A stretch of DNA of 64,000 nucleotides from Selaginella moellendorffii (taxonomy: Eukaryota > Streptophyta > Lycopodiopsida > Selaginellales > Selaginellaceae), in contig NW_003314312.1 of NCBI RefSeq assembly GCF_000143415.4, positions 611,510-675,509 of the forward strand, written 5' to 3'. Shown here one piece after another: positions 23,350 through 35,932 of the stretch. Under the pieces are notes generated by a model. It saw nothing but the letters and a program-made list of their open reading frames with translations. It searched no databases and was not told the origin of the DNA. A program made the position numbers and the translations under genes. The first letter of the stretch is position 1; each line of letters begins with the position of its first letter.

Positions 23350-24913
23350 ATCACTAGGGCATGGTGATGGTTTGGAATATGAGGACACTCATATTTCGGT
23401 GGTCATGGACTCTCAGTGGGGAGACTGGTTTGGGCACACCGCCAAGCGAGGGATGCCTTGGAGTCGTGATGCACGGTTAGATTGCTTAGTGTGAAAGCTC
23501 GGCATATCTAACTTGAACGCTTTGGTGCAAGTGGCACCAAGGTCGTGGTGAGTGAGATGGGGACACCTAATCTCAGTTGCTATGGACCCTTGGCCGTAAG
23601 GGCTAGCTTGGGTGCACCGCCAAGTGTGGGGGATGCCCTCGGGGTTATAGTCAACAACTTGGAGGTCTAGAAGACCAAGTGCCTCTTGGCAACTCTGTTA
23701 AGGTGCCAAGGTGAGATCGCTAGGTGATCTTATGGCCAGATAAGGACAAGGTCCTTGGTTGGCTAAGGAATGAAGTTCCTGGTTCAAAATGTTGAAATTG
23801 AACTGTTTAAGATGGTGTGGCTTGGTCGTGATGACCAAGTGGGAAGAGCACCTAAGGGAAATAAACTATGTCCGTCCGATGGCATAGTGAGTCCGAGGAA
23901 AGTAGTCTCTATAAAAGACCCATGGGAGGGTCACGAAGTTGGGCCATGGATAGAGCCCATAGCAGAAGATGCTAAAAAGACGTACTAGGGGTGAACATCC
24001 TCCGGAATTGGCAAAGAAGAGTCTTTGCTATGGAACCGAAAGGATACCTCAAAAATGGAGGTAGCGATCTGATGTTGCTGGGTGCAACAATCAAGGATAG
24101 GAGCAAAGGACTAGTGGCCAAGTTTGGGCCATGGAATTTAATGGAAGGGATCCAAATGGCAAAGTTAGTCAAGGAACACTAATGTGTTCGATGCTAACAG
24201 CTTGTGAGAAAGGAAGTGGACTTCCAAGGATGGATTCTTAAGTGCTCCAATTTGGCGAAGTAAAAGCTCCAAGTGAGGGAGCGGTAAGGTAGCCAAATGA
24301 TAGGGCCATGGACAGCCCTAGCACAAAGTATGATAAATGGAACTTAGTGCCCAAGGTGGCACGAAATAGAAGAGAGGATGAGGGTGCCCTCAAGTAATGA
24401 ACTTCCTAGGATGGGGAAGTGGAGTTGCACAATCTGTGCAATGCAAGGTGTTGGGGACACCTAGGAAATTGACTTCCAAAAGTCAAAAGAATAAAAGTTC
24501 CAAGGTGCAAACATTCAATAGATGGAAATTGAGACTACTCGAGAAGGAGTAGTGGGATTGACTTAGAGAAGGGTTTCTAAGAGATTTAGCGAGAACTAAA
24601 CCAATAAAAGGAGAGAACCACTACATGTGGTCCAATCAGTCTCTAAGTTGGAGAGACTACCCTCCTTAGAGGATAGGCAAGGCATGGTGAGCCTTTGGTG
24701 TCAAACCATGGAGGCATATGCAAAAGGCATGGTGAGCCTTCAATGTCAAACCATTGACGAATATGGAGAAGGCATGGTGAGCCTTCAATGTCAAACCATT
24801 GACAAATATTGGCTAGGTGCCAAGGATGGAAATGGTAACACATGCGAGTGTTACTTTACAAAATGGTTTACCGTTCGATGAGGACATCGAACTTCGTCTA
24901 TGGGTGGTGGAGT

Positions 24914-26711
24914 TGTGAGACACAAAATCCCTAGGCCCCAAAGTGGAGCCGGAAGGGCGCCACATGGTAGTGGCCGAAGCGAGAGCCAAACGAGCGTAAC
25001 ACGTTTGGACCAAAAGCTCCGACTTGAAAAGTCAAGAGCGGGAGTGGAACTCCCAACGAAGTGCTCGAGGAACGAGCACGAAGCGAGCAAAAGGCAAGGC
25101 TCCAAAAAGGGACCCAAAAGGACCAACACATGACACGTGGGAGTGTCCAAGATGGACTCGAGATGGAGTCCGAGATGGAGTCCGAGATGAAGTCCGAGGT
25201 GGACCCGAGATGGACCCGAGTTGGAGTCCAAAGTGGAGTCCGAGATGGACCCGAGATGGAGTCCGAGATGGAGTCCGAGATGGAGTCCGAGGTGGACCCG
25301 AGATGGACCCGAAATGGATTCCGAGATGGAGTCCGAGATGGACCCGAGATGGAGTCCGAGATGGAGTCCGAGATGGAGTCCGAGGTGGACCCGAGATGGA
25401 CCCGAAATGGAGTCCGAGATGGAGTCCGAGATGGACCCGAGATGGAGTCCGAGATGGAGTCCGAGATGGACCCGAGATGGACCCGAGATGGAGTCCGAGA
25501 TGGAGTCCGAGATGGAGTCCGAAGTCGAGACCGAGACCGGAACCGAGACCGGGACCGAGACCGAGACCGAGACCAAGATCGGGACTGAGACCGAGACCGA
25601 GGCCGAGGCCAAGACCGAGCCCGAGCCCGAGTCCGAGTCCGAATCCGAGTCCGAGTCTGAGTCCGAGTCTGAGTCCGAGTCCGAGTCCGAGTCCGAGTCC
25701 GAGTCTGGAGCCTGAGAGGGTGAAAGCCCAAAGCGTTCGTCTCCCAGACCCTGGGGGGTTTGGTGAGCTCCAAAAGTATAGTAGGGGGAGGACTGCAGTG
25801 GAGCCAGTTTGGCCAGGAAAGGCCAGTTTGGCCCAGGAAGGCCAGACCCAGTGTTGGGTGATGAACTGACCACTAGGAAGTCCAAGACTAGAGTGAATAT
25901 GGACCGACAAGTGGGGTAGCTTGGTGAAGTGTTCAAGAGCCGGCTCTAGTTCCCCCGGGAGATCGACTGGCCGATGCTCCCAGTCCAAGTGTGGGTGGCA
26001 CTACCTACTTGGATACCAAGTGTGGCTCAATGGAACCTCGCTCTAAGCCCATGGCTAGAGCACCTAAAGGCGATAGGTGGGGAGAGTACCCAGGTGGCTC
26101 GCGTAAGGCCACGGTGTTCCGAAATGTTGTCCCAAAGGCCCAGACTGTGGAAAGGAAGAGGAGCAGTCCTCTGGGGTAGTGACCAAGGACACAGTCGTGT
26201 GGTGAGGAAGTCCCAGAGGACCGTGGGACTTAGTGGTCGGGCCTGTGGGTCTCGGTCCAGTGGCAGTGTTGGCAAACACGGCCAGGGGCAGAAAGGGACT
26301 TAGTGGGGACTGACAAAGGGATATTGGGGAAGGCTATTCCCCTTGTCGGTGGGCATCCTAAGGATGCTAAGGAGTGGATCTGAGATGACCACTCACGGAT
26401 GGTTTGCCTAGTCTTGGGGAGCCAAGACTGTGATGCAAGTGGTATTGGACTACCAGTGTGGCAAAGGTGATTGGGTATGGCCTTAGCGTAACGGGCTGCT
26501 ATGTCGGTGGTACCTTGGAGTGTCGGTCATGGGATCGGACACGTGGAGCACTTGGACCAAGTGCAAATGTTGAGTGGCATGGATGCCATTCTCGGGGCTA
26601 GCAAGTCCCAAGTCCTGGATTGGACTTATGGAGGTTGTGAATGAGACTCTTCCAAGTGGTCGGAGGTGTGGTTAAGTGACTAAAGTAGAATGGAAAATTT
26701 AGTCGCCTACA
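24914..26711 (+). repeat. M2 3' LTR
   Basis: Begins TGTGAGACAC and ends CGCCTACA. This complete LTR is 1798 bp, with a minisatellite of about 570 bp at 25140-25710. It is followed at once by the target duplication GTCTG and K sequence. Confidence 0.9.
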
Positions 26712-27095
26712 GTCTGACTCTGTTGGTTGGCTAAGGGAATCACACCACATGTTGATTGACATCTGGCTGGTCCAGTTTGCTCCCACTGGGCTCGACCCGA
26801 GGGGTAGGGTGTCAAGAGAGCGGGGCTCTCGGGAGAGCTGCGGCTCTCAGCTTCCGTTCACGAGGGCGTGAACTTGCAGGGAAGCGTGGTGGATTGTAAG
26901 CAACCAAAGGGAACGACTTGAGAGACGATCCATGGGGTTCAAATATAGAGGGAAAGGGCCCATGAACAAGAGTGCACCCCCTTTTCCAATTGGTTAAGGG
27001 TCTTAGGATATTTGGGGTTAAGCGTCCTTGGGTTTGAATAATACTGGGCTGGGTGACCTCCTGGGAAGTCCAAACTCAGGAGCGTTTACACAATG

Positions 27096-27600
27096 TCTCT
27101 CTCATGCATGCTTTGGAAGAGCTCCTTGGTGTTCATTTCCTTGAGCTTCACTGCAATTGAGTTCCAAGATACCACATTCCTCTATCAGTATTGCCTTGAA
27201 TGACACACCCATGCTGGGCATACACAGTGACCATGGTGTTCCAGGATATTGGATCTTTGTGGGGGAATCTCACAAATAAATCCACTGTCTCGAAGAGCTC
27301 CCATTCCTCTATCAGTATTGCCTTGAATGACACACCCATGCTGGGCATACACAGTGACCATGGTGTTCCAGGATATTGGATCTTTGTGGGGGAATCTCAC
27401 AAATAAATCCACTGTCTCGAAGAGCTCCCCTTGTGCATATGTGCCATGGATGGTATTCCATGTCACAATGCTTGGAAGCGGCATTTTCTCGAAGACCATC
27501 CTTGCCCTGTTCTGGGCATATCATGATGTTCCACGAGTAGAGATTCCTCTTGCAGGCCATCAAACACTTGCCTTGGACTAGACCAACCGGCAGTTGCAAA
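27096..27600 (-). pseudogene. PPR pseudogene, upstream half
   Basis: The minus strand carries several PPR motifs: KRNLYSWNIMI, VFEKMPLPSIVTWNTIHGTY, LFVRFPHKDPISWNTMVTVY and MHERDI, in shifting frames. PPR proteins bind organelle RNA. This copy is broken by frameshifts, an internal tandem duplication and the insertion of K, after which it resumes at 18441. Confidence 0.75.
27177..27427. repeat. Tandem duplication, about 127 bp x 2, in PPR sequence
   Basis: The block from CCATTCCTCTATCAGTATTG to CTGTCTCGAAGAGCTCC occurs twice in succession and is almost identical. It duplicates about one PPR motif. Confidence 0.85.
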
Positions 27601-27689
27601 CATTCGGATCAGGAGATCAGTACCGGTGCTGATCCACGCCGGTGATTCTCTGGCTCATGGATCTAGAGGGTGTTGGCATTGACAAGGTG

Positions 27690-28120
27690 GGATTTTTCAA
27701 TGCCCTGGATGCGGCAATCTCCAACTTGGCTGATGGTTGAGCAGTTCATATTATTGTGCAAGATAGTGGCTTCTTGGGTGAACAACTTGCTCGTCAACAC
27801 GTATGGCAAGTGTGGCAGCCTGGCAAATGAGAGAGATGTGTTTGATTCCATGCCGGAGAAGAACTTGGTGTAATGGAACATAGTGCAGTGGAGATGTTCC
27901 AGCTGATGATCCTCATGGGTGTCCACTCTCTTGGGATGCAGTCATGGGGGGCTGTTTAGATCCTCGTTCCAGGACGAGTTTGGAGGGAGTCCTTCCATGG
28001 ATCACTACACTTGTATGGTTGATCTTCTTGGTCGTGTGAGTCACCTGGAGAGGGCCGAGGAGCTCATCCAGTGTATATATTTGTTTCTGTGATCGTGGAT
28101 GATAGGTTCTTATTCTGGAA
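27690..28120 (+). pseudogene. PPR gene fragment, plus strand
   Basis: Reads NNLLVNTYGKCGSLANERDV, FDSMPEKNLV, then in another frame DHYTCMVDLLGRVSHLERAE, the conserved C-terminal block of plant PPR proteins. Frame changes and a stop after KNLV show decay. It points away from the minus-strand PPR pseudogene, so the two are separate shards or an inverted piece. Confidence 0.7.
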
Positions 28121-28616
28121 CTCAAAGGGCAAAAACCGTAACACCAGCTATTCTCGCCACTCACTGGATACCTTTGCCCGTGTCCAATGACCTGAAAACT
28201 ACTGTGTCCTAAGAAGTTCCCACTATTTTTTAATATGCAGTTCTCATTGTTGAATGTTTTTTTATTAATAATTACTGTTTCCAAGCCATACAACTGTACA
28301 CATCTAAATTTATAAATGATTTATGTGGTACACTTGTCCAGTCACTTTTGATGGAACTTGTTTGAATTTGTGAGTTAAAGCATTTTTTTGGAGTTTGTGC
28401 TGATTAAAACTTTTTATTAAGAATTACTGTTTCCAAGCCATACAATTAGAGAGGTACACTTGTAAAGATATAGATGATTTATGTGGTGCACTTGTCCAGT
28501 CACTTTTAAATTCTTTTGCTGATGAAATTTGTTTTAATTTGTGTTCTTTTGGACTTTTGTGCTGATGGAACTTGTTTTAATTTGTGAAATGGGTAAGTGA
28601 ATTTCCCTAAAGATAA

Positions 28617-29582
28617 ATGAAGCAGCAGAGCATTATAAAATTCTTTTTCTTGAGTATATGCTTTTTTCTTCCATCTCTCTCTATAGTATATTTTCATACC
28701 CCCTTCTATGGGGATTACCATCGTCTTCTGTTGGATCAAGCAGAAAAAGTTGGATACTACCTTTCAGAACTTATGATATCTGGAATACCTTTTGAAACAG
28801 GTAGAAACACATATGAAGGGTTTACTGTAACTGGAGAATTCAACTATAATGGGATATTATTTCAGATTGGGTTCTATTTTTTCAGTGTCTTCCCTCCACA
28901 ATGCCCAATAAGTATTGGATCTAATAGATATGTTTCCAACTTGAGAATCCACTCAACACTTGGAGATACTATGGATGAAATTTATGATGAGATTATTAAT
29001 GCTCGTCCTGCCTATGGATTAGTAGTAATTGTCACTGATATTGGGGTGTTTGGAGTCTCCTATATGATCCGGGGCTATACAAGTTTAGTCACTGGCTCTA
29101 ATGCAAATCCAAGCTAGATCAATCTTCAATCACTCAATTTAACACAAGGAGACCCACCACATTATAAATTTTGCAACCCTTTCTCAACCATGCTAATTAG
29201 TGGTACAAAAAGCACCCCATTTTCAAGGCTTGGTCCTGGGCAGAAAATTGATCTAGGAGGGCATCCACAAATTGGAGTAGTTGCATTGTTCATGGATTAC
29301 ACTTGTAACTTGATCATCCATATATATGCTACTAGTAAGTCACTTTGGAGTTCTAAAACTCAGGGATTTGGGTTTGATTGCTGGGCGCTCATGCAAGAAG
29401 ATGGAAATTTGGTAGTTTATGGATCACTTGCAATGTCATTTTGGTCAAGCTTTACCTTTTGTGTGCCTTCTCCTGTATGCATTGCTTTATCATTTGTTGC
29501 TCTTGGACCCAAATGCAACGTGGGTGTGTATAGGTATGGTGCTCCAGCAGTTGAAGTTTGGTCACCAGGTGAATTCTGCTAG
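28617..29582 (+). pseudogene. Secreted bulb-type lectin-like protein with one in-frame TAG
   Basis: Frame 28617-29582 encodes about 320 residues interrupted by one TAG (29115-29117), where a Gln codon is one C-to-T step away. The first 25 or so residues (MKQQSIIKFFFLSICFFLPS...) look like a signal peptide. The second part (from about 29190) has MQEDGNLVVYG, which fits the QxDxNxVxY mannose-site motif of monocot-type B lectins, and a paired LWSS/FWSS pattern. The first part has a related look but no clear site. The flanks are LTR debris and PPR shards. The upstream ORF of 166 codons could still be translated alone. Confidence 0.6.
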
Positions 29583-29659
29583 TCCATAAGTTATAAGAAT
29601 AATGTCCTAACTTCCTAAGTTAATGAATGTGCTAATTTGTTATTGGATAATGAATAATA

Positions 29660-30024
29660 GGTTTGTTGTTATATTAGGCTTAGGCGCAAGCTCCATATCA
29701 TCTTAATTGGTGGAGTACCTACATCCTTATATTAAGCCACTTCTATAGTGAAATTGTGCCAAATTTCATTTGGCTTCATGTTGCATGTTAAGTTTCATAT
29801 TAGGATTTAAAATACTGTAAAGTTGCTCTAAGGTATTTCATAACTTTGTCCCTTCACTCATTAGTTTTAAGTTTTGAAGTTTACCTCCTTTGTTCAACAG
29901 TTCAAGGCGTTGAAACTTGAGTGTTGCTCCATTTCCTTGGCACTTATGTCTAAGGGCTAAATTCTACTTTGCGTTCATCCTATGGTAATTTTATTATAAG
30001 ATATAAAGTCAAAATCAAGTGTGC
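29660..30024 (+). repeat. Family H LTR fragment
   Basis: Matches the H2 LTR around 12300-12715 (GGCTTAGGCGCAAGCTCC, TGGAGTACCTACATCC, AATCAAGTGTGCTATA) at lower similarity than H2 and H3 show to each other. No internal region follows. Confidence 0.6.
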
Positions 30025-32137
30025 TATAGTGAAGGATCAAATCTTTCATAAAGGTGTTCTAGGTTGTCAACAAAAAATATGTTTTCAAGTGTATACCAAA
30101 AAAGGGATTAATTTCTAACTTTATTTATTATAAAAACCTATATTTTAAAGTTGAAACAAATATAGATAATTAGTGATAATTTTTCTTTAAATAATATATT
30201 TGTGAGTGTCAAAAATATGCATATTCAATTAGTCCAAAAACTTTAGATTATGTACAGGAACAAATGGTCTAAATTGAAACCAATATGACAACTATCAAAA
30301 TTTATAGTGCATCTAAATTTAGAGTCAAACTCCAAGCCTATTGCATTATGAAATGAGGGTTTAATACGCACTTAAAATCAATAGCTCCTTGTATTTAGCT
30401 CATGCACATAAAACAGTGTCAAATAAAGTTTAGCATAATTTCAGCATACCACTATAGAGCTTGGGCTTAGACCTAAGTTAAACATAGAAGAAGAAGCATC
30501 ATAATTTAGTAGGAGCCAAATTAATATCTTTGGTGGTTGGCCATGGTTTCAATCACTATTCCTACTATACATTTAAAACCCTCCATATGGGGGTTAATTT
30601 ATCACTATCCTTAGAAATCTCTCAAGGAACACAATGTCCAAACCTAAATCTGTTGTATAGGCAAATCTGCCATCTTTTGCAGTGATGAGGTTTCTAGTCT
30701 TCAAGGTGAGAAGGAGTAGATAGTGGCAACTACAGGTTGTGAAGAGCCTTTGGTACACCATAGGAAGTGGTTATAATACACAGGTTTATCTTGCACTAAC
30801 AGTTGCCCATACAATCGATTTTGTTTTGGACATTATAATCTCTAAGATGATTGCTGAGGATGTTGATGATGAGGATGTGGTTCAAGTAGTGGAGCTTCCA
30901 GCTGTCTCAAGTTCTTTCATAGGTGCTTTCTATGAGGAAATGGTCGCAATATACACTTCCCACAGTTGCTAATTTGTCAGATCACACTACAATGGTGGAT
31001 TGTGAGTAGGCTTCAGAGTTTTCAAATTGCTTGACAGTCTTTCAAGAGCAAGAGGTGGAGGAGAATGTCCTTTTGGCTGAGGTATAAGTGGCAGAGTTGA
31101 TTTCTGTTAAACAAAGTCCAGCAGCCACATATCCCACATCCAGCTTCTAATATTTCAATTTCCAACATGAAGTTCTTGGCAATTCCTCCAGCTCCAGCAA
31201 GGTGCCACCATCCAAAGATTTGTCAGATGACACTCTTGATGTTTCATCACCACAATTGTTTTCTGCAGCAAAGGGCATGAAACTTTCAGCAATTGCCAGG
31301 CTTGGGAAGTTACAGATCTTGCTCTCTTCAGTACTTTTGCTGCTCTAGCTCTTCCCAGCAGTAGAATTTAGGTACTCTTCCAACTTGTAGAGTTCATCAA
31401 TGGCGCAACAATTTCCTAGCTTTGTTAAATAGGGCATTTTATTTACTAGCAAAACACCAAAAAACTAGGCATAGTTTTGTTAAGCACAAAATCATCAAAG
31501 AGGAGGGTCTTACTATAGAAGTATCTACAGAAAGGGGGGTTACTATTCATAAATACCTACCTGACCTTCCTTCCATATAAATGCTAGATTTGTGCTTCTT
31601 ACACCCATCCTCTAGGGTTTCTTTAGTCTCCTCCTCAATGTTGGTCATCCTCTTGAGGGTGTGAGTGTTAACACTTTTTTCTCTTGCTTCTTTCATCTTT
31701 TTTTCTTTTTCCTTCTCTACTTATTTAAGTGTTTAGTTTGTGCCTAGAGTTTCCCTTTTCTTTCTTTAGTTTTTCTTTGTCACTTTTCACTTTGTTTGGT
31801 TTTTTTTTCTCTATCTTGTGTATCTCTCTTCTAGGCATTTGGTGCATGACTTCTACAGCTTGATCATGGGTTCTCATGTGATAGAGTCTTCCATGCTCCT
31901 TCATGGTCACCTGTTGCAGTGTTAGTTCATTGCTGTCTTGTTCTCATGTTCACAACTTAGATTCCATCCCCTCTTTCAAGGAAAAAATGTTTTGAAGCAT
32001 TGGCTCTATTCAAAATTGTTGCATTTGTCTTTTTTTACTATGTATGTTTAGCTTCATTCCACTATCTTATCCACTCAACCTCACTTTATGGAGGTTAGAT
32101 GTTCTCTTTAAACTTATTACACCATTCTCATTTATCA
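30025..32137. other. AT-rich intergenic, no recognised gene
   Basis: Only short open frames occur, the best being 30739-30972 (77 codons, acidic, ends SSSFIGAFYEEM...), with no known family. I see no RNA gene or tandem repeat here. Confidence 0.4.
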
Positions 32138-32804
32138 TGAATGTGATTGCGGGTATTGAAAGTTACCTGTCGATGAATTCTTTTGGATATTGTTTCCTTA
32201 CAGCTACAACAGCAGGAGGTTGGTATTGTTGGACCCTTTATTTGCTGTAGGGGGTTCCAAATATATAGTAGGGATAGTGGGTAGATCAAGCATGGCTGAC
32301 CAACCTGAGGCATAATCTAACTCCCATTTGTGTGTTTATCCTTGTTCTACATACAACTTGGGTCCAAACCTAAGTTCCATACCATGTTAACTAATGGAGT
32401 ACTCAGATCTTCACATTAGACCACTAATATGCTGAAATAGCACAAAACTCCATTTAACTTCATTTTGTATATTAGATTTAGCATTGGGATGCTAGAAGCT
32501 CTAAGACTATTCCAAAGTCACATGTTCCTTACCTTCTTGGGTTGTACACTCAAGAGTCACTTTGTTCTCTTGCTCCTTCACTCCTTAAGCTGAAAGCTAA
32601 AAGTTATTATGTGCTCCAATTCCTTTACTTTTTAGCTATATATTTAGGAGTTTAGCTTTATACCTTCATTTAGTGGCCCAAGGCCTTGAAATTTAAGTTT
32701 TGCTTCATTGCCCTTGCCCTACATGTCCAAGGGTTTGGTTCCACTTTATAATTATCCTATAGTAAATCACAATAGGGCAAAGGGTGAAAACCATGTGCAC
32801 TATA
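32138..32804 (+). repeat. Family H, copy H3, 5' LTR
   Basis: Starts TGAATGTGATTGCGGG and ends GTGCACTATA, followed by TGGTATCAGAGA at 32807-32818, a good initiator-Met primer site. This is the most complete H LTR in the window, about 667 bp. Confidence 0.75.
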
Positions 32805-34246
32805 TTTGGTATCAGAGAATGAGTCTCAAGGAGTACTATCCAATCAGATTGGGAAACTAGTCTCATTGTATATGAAAAAATAAAAATGACGATCTAAGTA
32901 GGTATACATTTGGTTGTTATGGCTTTATATGCATCCCTTGGATATAAATTTGGATTGAGATGTATTATTTGCATGAGTTGCACTTGGATTCATATATATG
33001 GCACATTAGCAGCTTAAGGTTGCCCTTTGAGTTGGCAAAATTAATTCTGGTTTATTATTGATTATTATGAGTTGTTCCATGTTACTGTGGGTAAAGTAAA
33101 CCTCCTTTGAGTTTGCAAAGAGTGGCAAATAAGCTAGTCCATAGTTATTTAGCATGGGACTAGTGGATCCTTCCTATACATGATATAAGTGGATCAATTA
33201 AGATTATAGGGACTAGTTTAGTGGTTTAAATAGTTATTGCTATGTTCTTTTATAGAATTTCTTAAATTGGACTGAAGGTAGTGCAAATACAAGTTTGATG
33301 TTTAGTCAAGCTAAGTTCAAAAAGAGAGTTATCAAAGACAAAGGATTAAATATGTAAATTATTTTCTCTTTCTTGAGAGATGATTGTAACAAGGTGTGAT
33401 ATCATTGCTCATGTTCACATCATACAATCAAAAATCCCTATTTCAATACATATTTATTATTATGGTCTTATAAATGGTGAGTTGTTGTGAAGCACTATAC
33501 CATTTTGCTTAGGCTTGTTATTGGAAAGTTTAGGTTGCATTATTCAATTCTTTTTTGAGAAAATTTACTATTGCCCCTTGAGTAGTTTGGTGTTGGATTG
33601 GTTTTGAATTTGGTCGAAAAGAGAGTGACATAAGTTCATCTATGTTGTGAATAGAGTTAGTGGTGTTAGGTATTGTAAATATCTATTGGTAGGGTGTGGC
33701 ATTTATATTGCATTTTATTGAATAAAGTTGGCATTTAATATTCATGTAAACCTTTGAAGTAATAATATGAGTTTGTTTGTGCTGTTGTTTGATTGATGAT
33801 CAAGTTATTATGGTTTTTAATATCATATCAATATGAATGTGGGTGATATGTTTACTAAGTTGCTTAGTCACATGATGATCAATCCCAAAATGGTTGATGG
33901 TGATGCTAATCTACTTATACATAGTAGAACTATAGTAACTTTAATTAGATTTTTAATGGTGATTCATTTTATGCTAAGCTAATGTTAGTACCTTGGTTCC
34001 TTGAAGGTTTGCCCATTAGAAAAGCTATAACATTCACTTGCTATAACTTATTAGTGAATTGAAGCTGTGTGATTAAAGCATTGACAATATTAACACTTAT
34101 GTTAGTGGAAGTGGTATTATTATGTTGAGTAATAAAGAATTCTCTTTAGAGCTTGATTTTTATATTATTTTTCTTGTTAATGTTTTTGCTTCACATTAGA
34201 TTTTGAAGGTGATTAAAAAATGTTGTTAGTGCAATATGAATATTTG
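32805..34246 (+). mobile_element. Family H, copy H3, internal region left of M3
   Basis: Non-coding and collinear with H1 and H2 internal sequence. It ends at the M3 target site ATTTG (34242-34246); the collinear continuation is at 55345, beyond M3. Confidence 0.75.
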
Positions 34247-35316
34247 TGTAAGCGACTAATTTTTCCATTTTACTTTAGTCACTTAACTACATCTTCGACC
34301 ACTTGGAGGAGTCTCATTCACAATCTCCATAAGTCCCAGTTAGGACTTGGGGCTTGCCAGCTCTGAGAATGGCATCCATGCCACTCAACCTTTGCACTTG
34401 GTCCAAGTACTCCACGTGTCCGATCCCATGACCGACACCCCAAGGTACCACCGACATACCAGCCCATTACACTACGCCATGCCCATTCACCTTGGTCACA
34501 CCGGTGGTCTAACGCCATCTGCATCATAATCCCGTCTCTCAAAGACTGGGCCATCCGTCCATGAGCAATCATCCCAGATCTACTCCTTAGCATCCTTAGG
34601 ATGCCCGCAAACATGGGGAATAACCTTCCCTGACAACTCTTTTCCAGTCCCCACCAAGTCCCTTTTAGTCCATGGCCGTGTTCGCCAACACTGCCACTGG
34701 ATCAAGGCCCACAGGCCTGACTGCTAAGTCCCACTATCCTTTGGGACTTCCTCACCATGTGACCGTATCCTTGTTCACTGCATTAGAGGCCTACTCCTCT
34801 TCCCTTTCACCGTTTGGGACTTTGGGACAACATTTCGGAACACCGTGGCCTTACGCAAGCCTCATGGGTACTCTCCCCGCCTTTCGCCTTTAGGTGCTCT
34901 AGCCATGGGCCTAAAGCAAGGTTCCGTTGAGCCACGACAGGTATCCAAGTAGGTAGTGCCACCCACACTTGGACTGGGAGCATCGGCCAATTGATTTCCC
35001 GGGGGAACTAGAGCCGGCTCTTGAACACTTCACCAAGCTACCCTGCTTGTCGGTTTGTGTTCACTTTAGTCTTGGACTTCCCAGTGGGCAACTCATCACC
35101 CAACACTGGGTCCAGCTTTCCTAGGCCAAACTGGCTCCACTGCAGTCCTCCCCCTACTATACTTTTGGAGCTCACCAAACCCCCCAGGGTCTGGGAGACG
35201 AACGCTTTGGGCTTTCACCCTCTCAGACTCAAACTCGGACTCAGACTCGGACTCGGACTCGGACTCGGACTCAGACTCGGACTCGGACTCGGCCTCGGTC
35301 TTGGTCTCGGTCCCGA

Positions 35317-35350
<34 letters not shown>

Positions 35351-35932
35351 AGTCTCGATTTCGGACTCCATCTCGGGTCCATCTCAGACTCCATCTCGGA
35401 CTCCATCTCGGGTCCATCTCGGACTCCATCTCGGGTCCATCTCGGGTCCATCTCAGGTCCATCTCGGACTCCATTTCGGGTCCATCTCGGACTCCATCTC
35501 AGACTCCATCTCGGGTCCATCTTGGGTCCATCTCGGACTCCATCTCGGGTCCATTTCAGGTCCATCTCGGACTCCATCTCGGGTCCGTCTTGGACTCAAT
35601 CTCGGATCCATCTTGGGTCCACCTCGGACTCCACCTCGGACTCCATCTCGGGGTCCTTCTCAGACTCCACTTCGGACTCCAACTCGGGTCCATCTCGGAC
35701 ACTTCCACGTGTCATGTGTTAGTCCTTTTTGGGTCCCTTTTTGGAGCCTCGCTTATGGCTCGCTTCATGCTCATTCCTCAAGCACTTTGTTAGGGGTTCC
35801 ACTCCCGCTCTCGACCTTTCAAGGCAGAGCTTTTAGTCCAAACGTGTTACGCTCGTTTGGCTTTTGCTTCGGCCACTACCACGTGGCACCCCTCCAGCTC
35901 TACTTTGGGGCCTAGGGATTTTGTGTCTCACA
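34247..35932 (-). repeat. M3 3' LTR
   Basis: Inverse of the M2 LTR: starts TGTGAGACAC at 35932 on the minus strand and ends GCTTACA at 34247. Contains the CTC-rich minisatellite at about 35220-35700. Length 1686 bp. Confidence 0.9.

Larger units (their letters stand above)
20244..24913 (+). mobile_element. M2 internal region, non-coding
   Basis: About 4.7 kb with only short open frames and no recognisable retroelement protein. It aligns with the inverted M3 internal region (35933-39244 and 52958-53686). Two features stand out: an embedded LTR piece (22022-22600) and a tRNA-like segment (23245-23349). The last bases before the LTR (TGGGTGGTGGAG) are the probable polypurine tract. Confidence 0.75.
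18663..26711 (+). mobile_element. Full-length non-autonomous LTR element M2
   Basis: 5' LTR about 18663-20228, primer site at 20232, internal region to 24913, 3' LTR 24914-26711. The target duplication GTCTG occurs at 18658-18662 and 26712-26716. The 5' LTR has eight extra bases (TGTGATTG) before the common start TGTGAGACAC at 18671. No gag or pol motif is present, so it resembles a large retrotransposon derivative depending on another element. It lies in the internal region of K. Confidence 0.85.
18442..27090 (+). mobile_element. Miniature LTR element K (TRIM-like), split by M2
   Basis: LTRs of about 195 bp lie at 18442-18635 and 26895-27090, both starting TGTAAGCAACC and ending TTACA. A 5-bp target duplication CAATG flanks them (18437-18441 and 27091-27095). 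A primer site TTGGTATCAAAGAGG follows the 5' LTR. Without M2 the internal region is only about 0.2 kb and non-coding, as in terminal-repeat retrotransposons in miniature. It sits inside a PPR reading frame. Confidence 0.85.
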
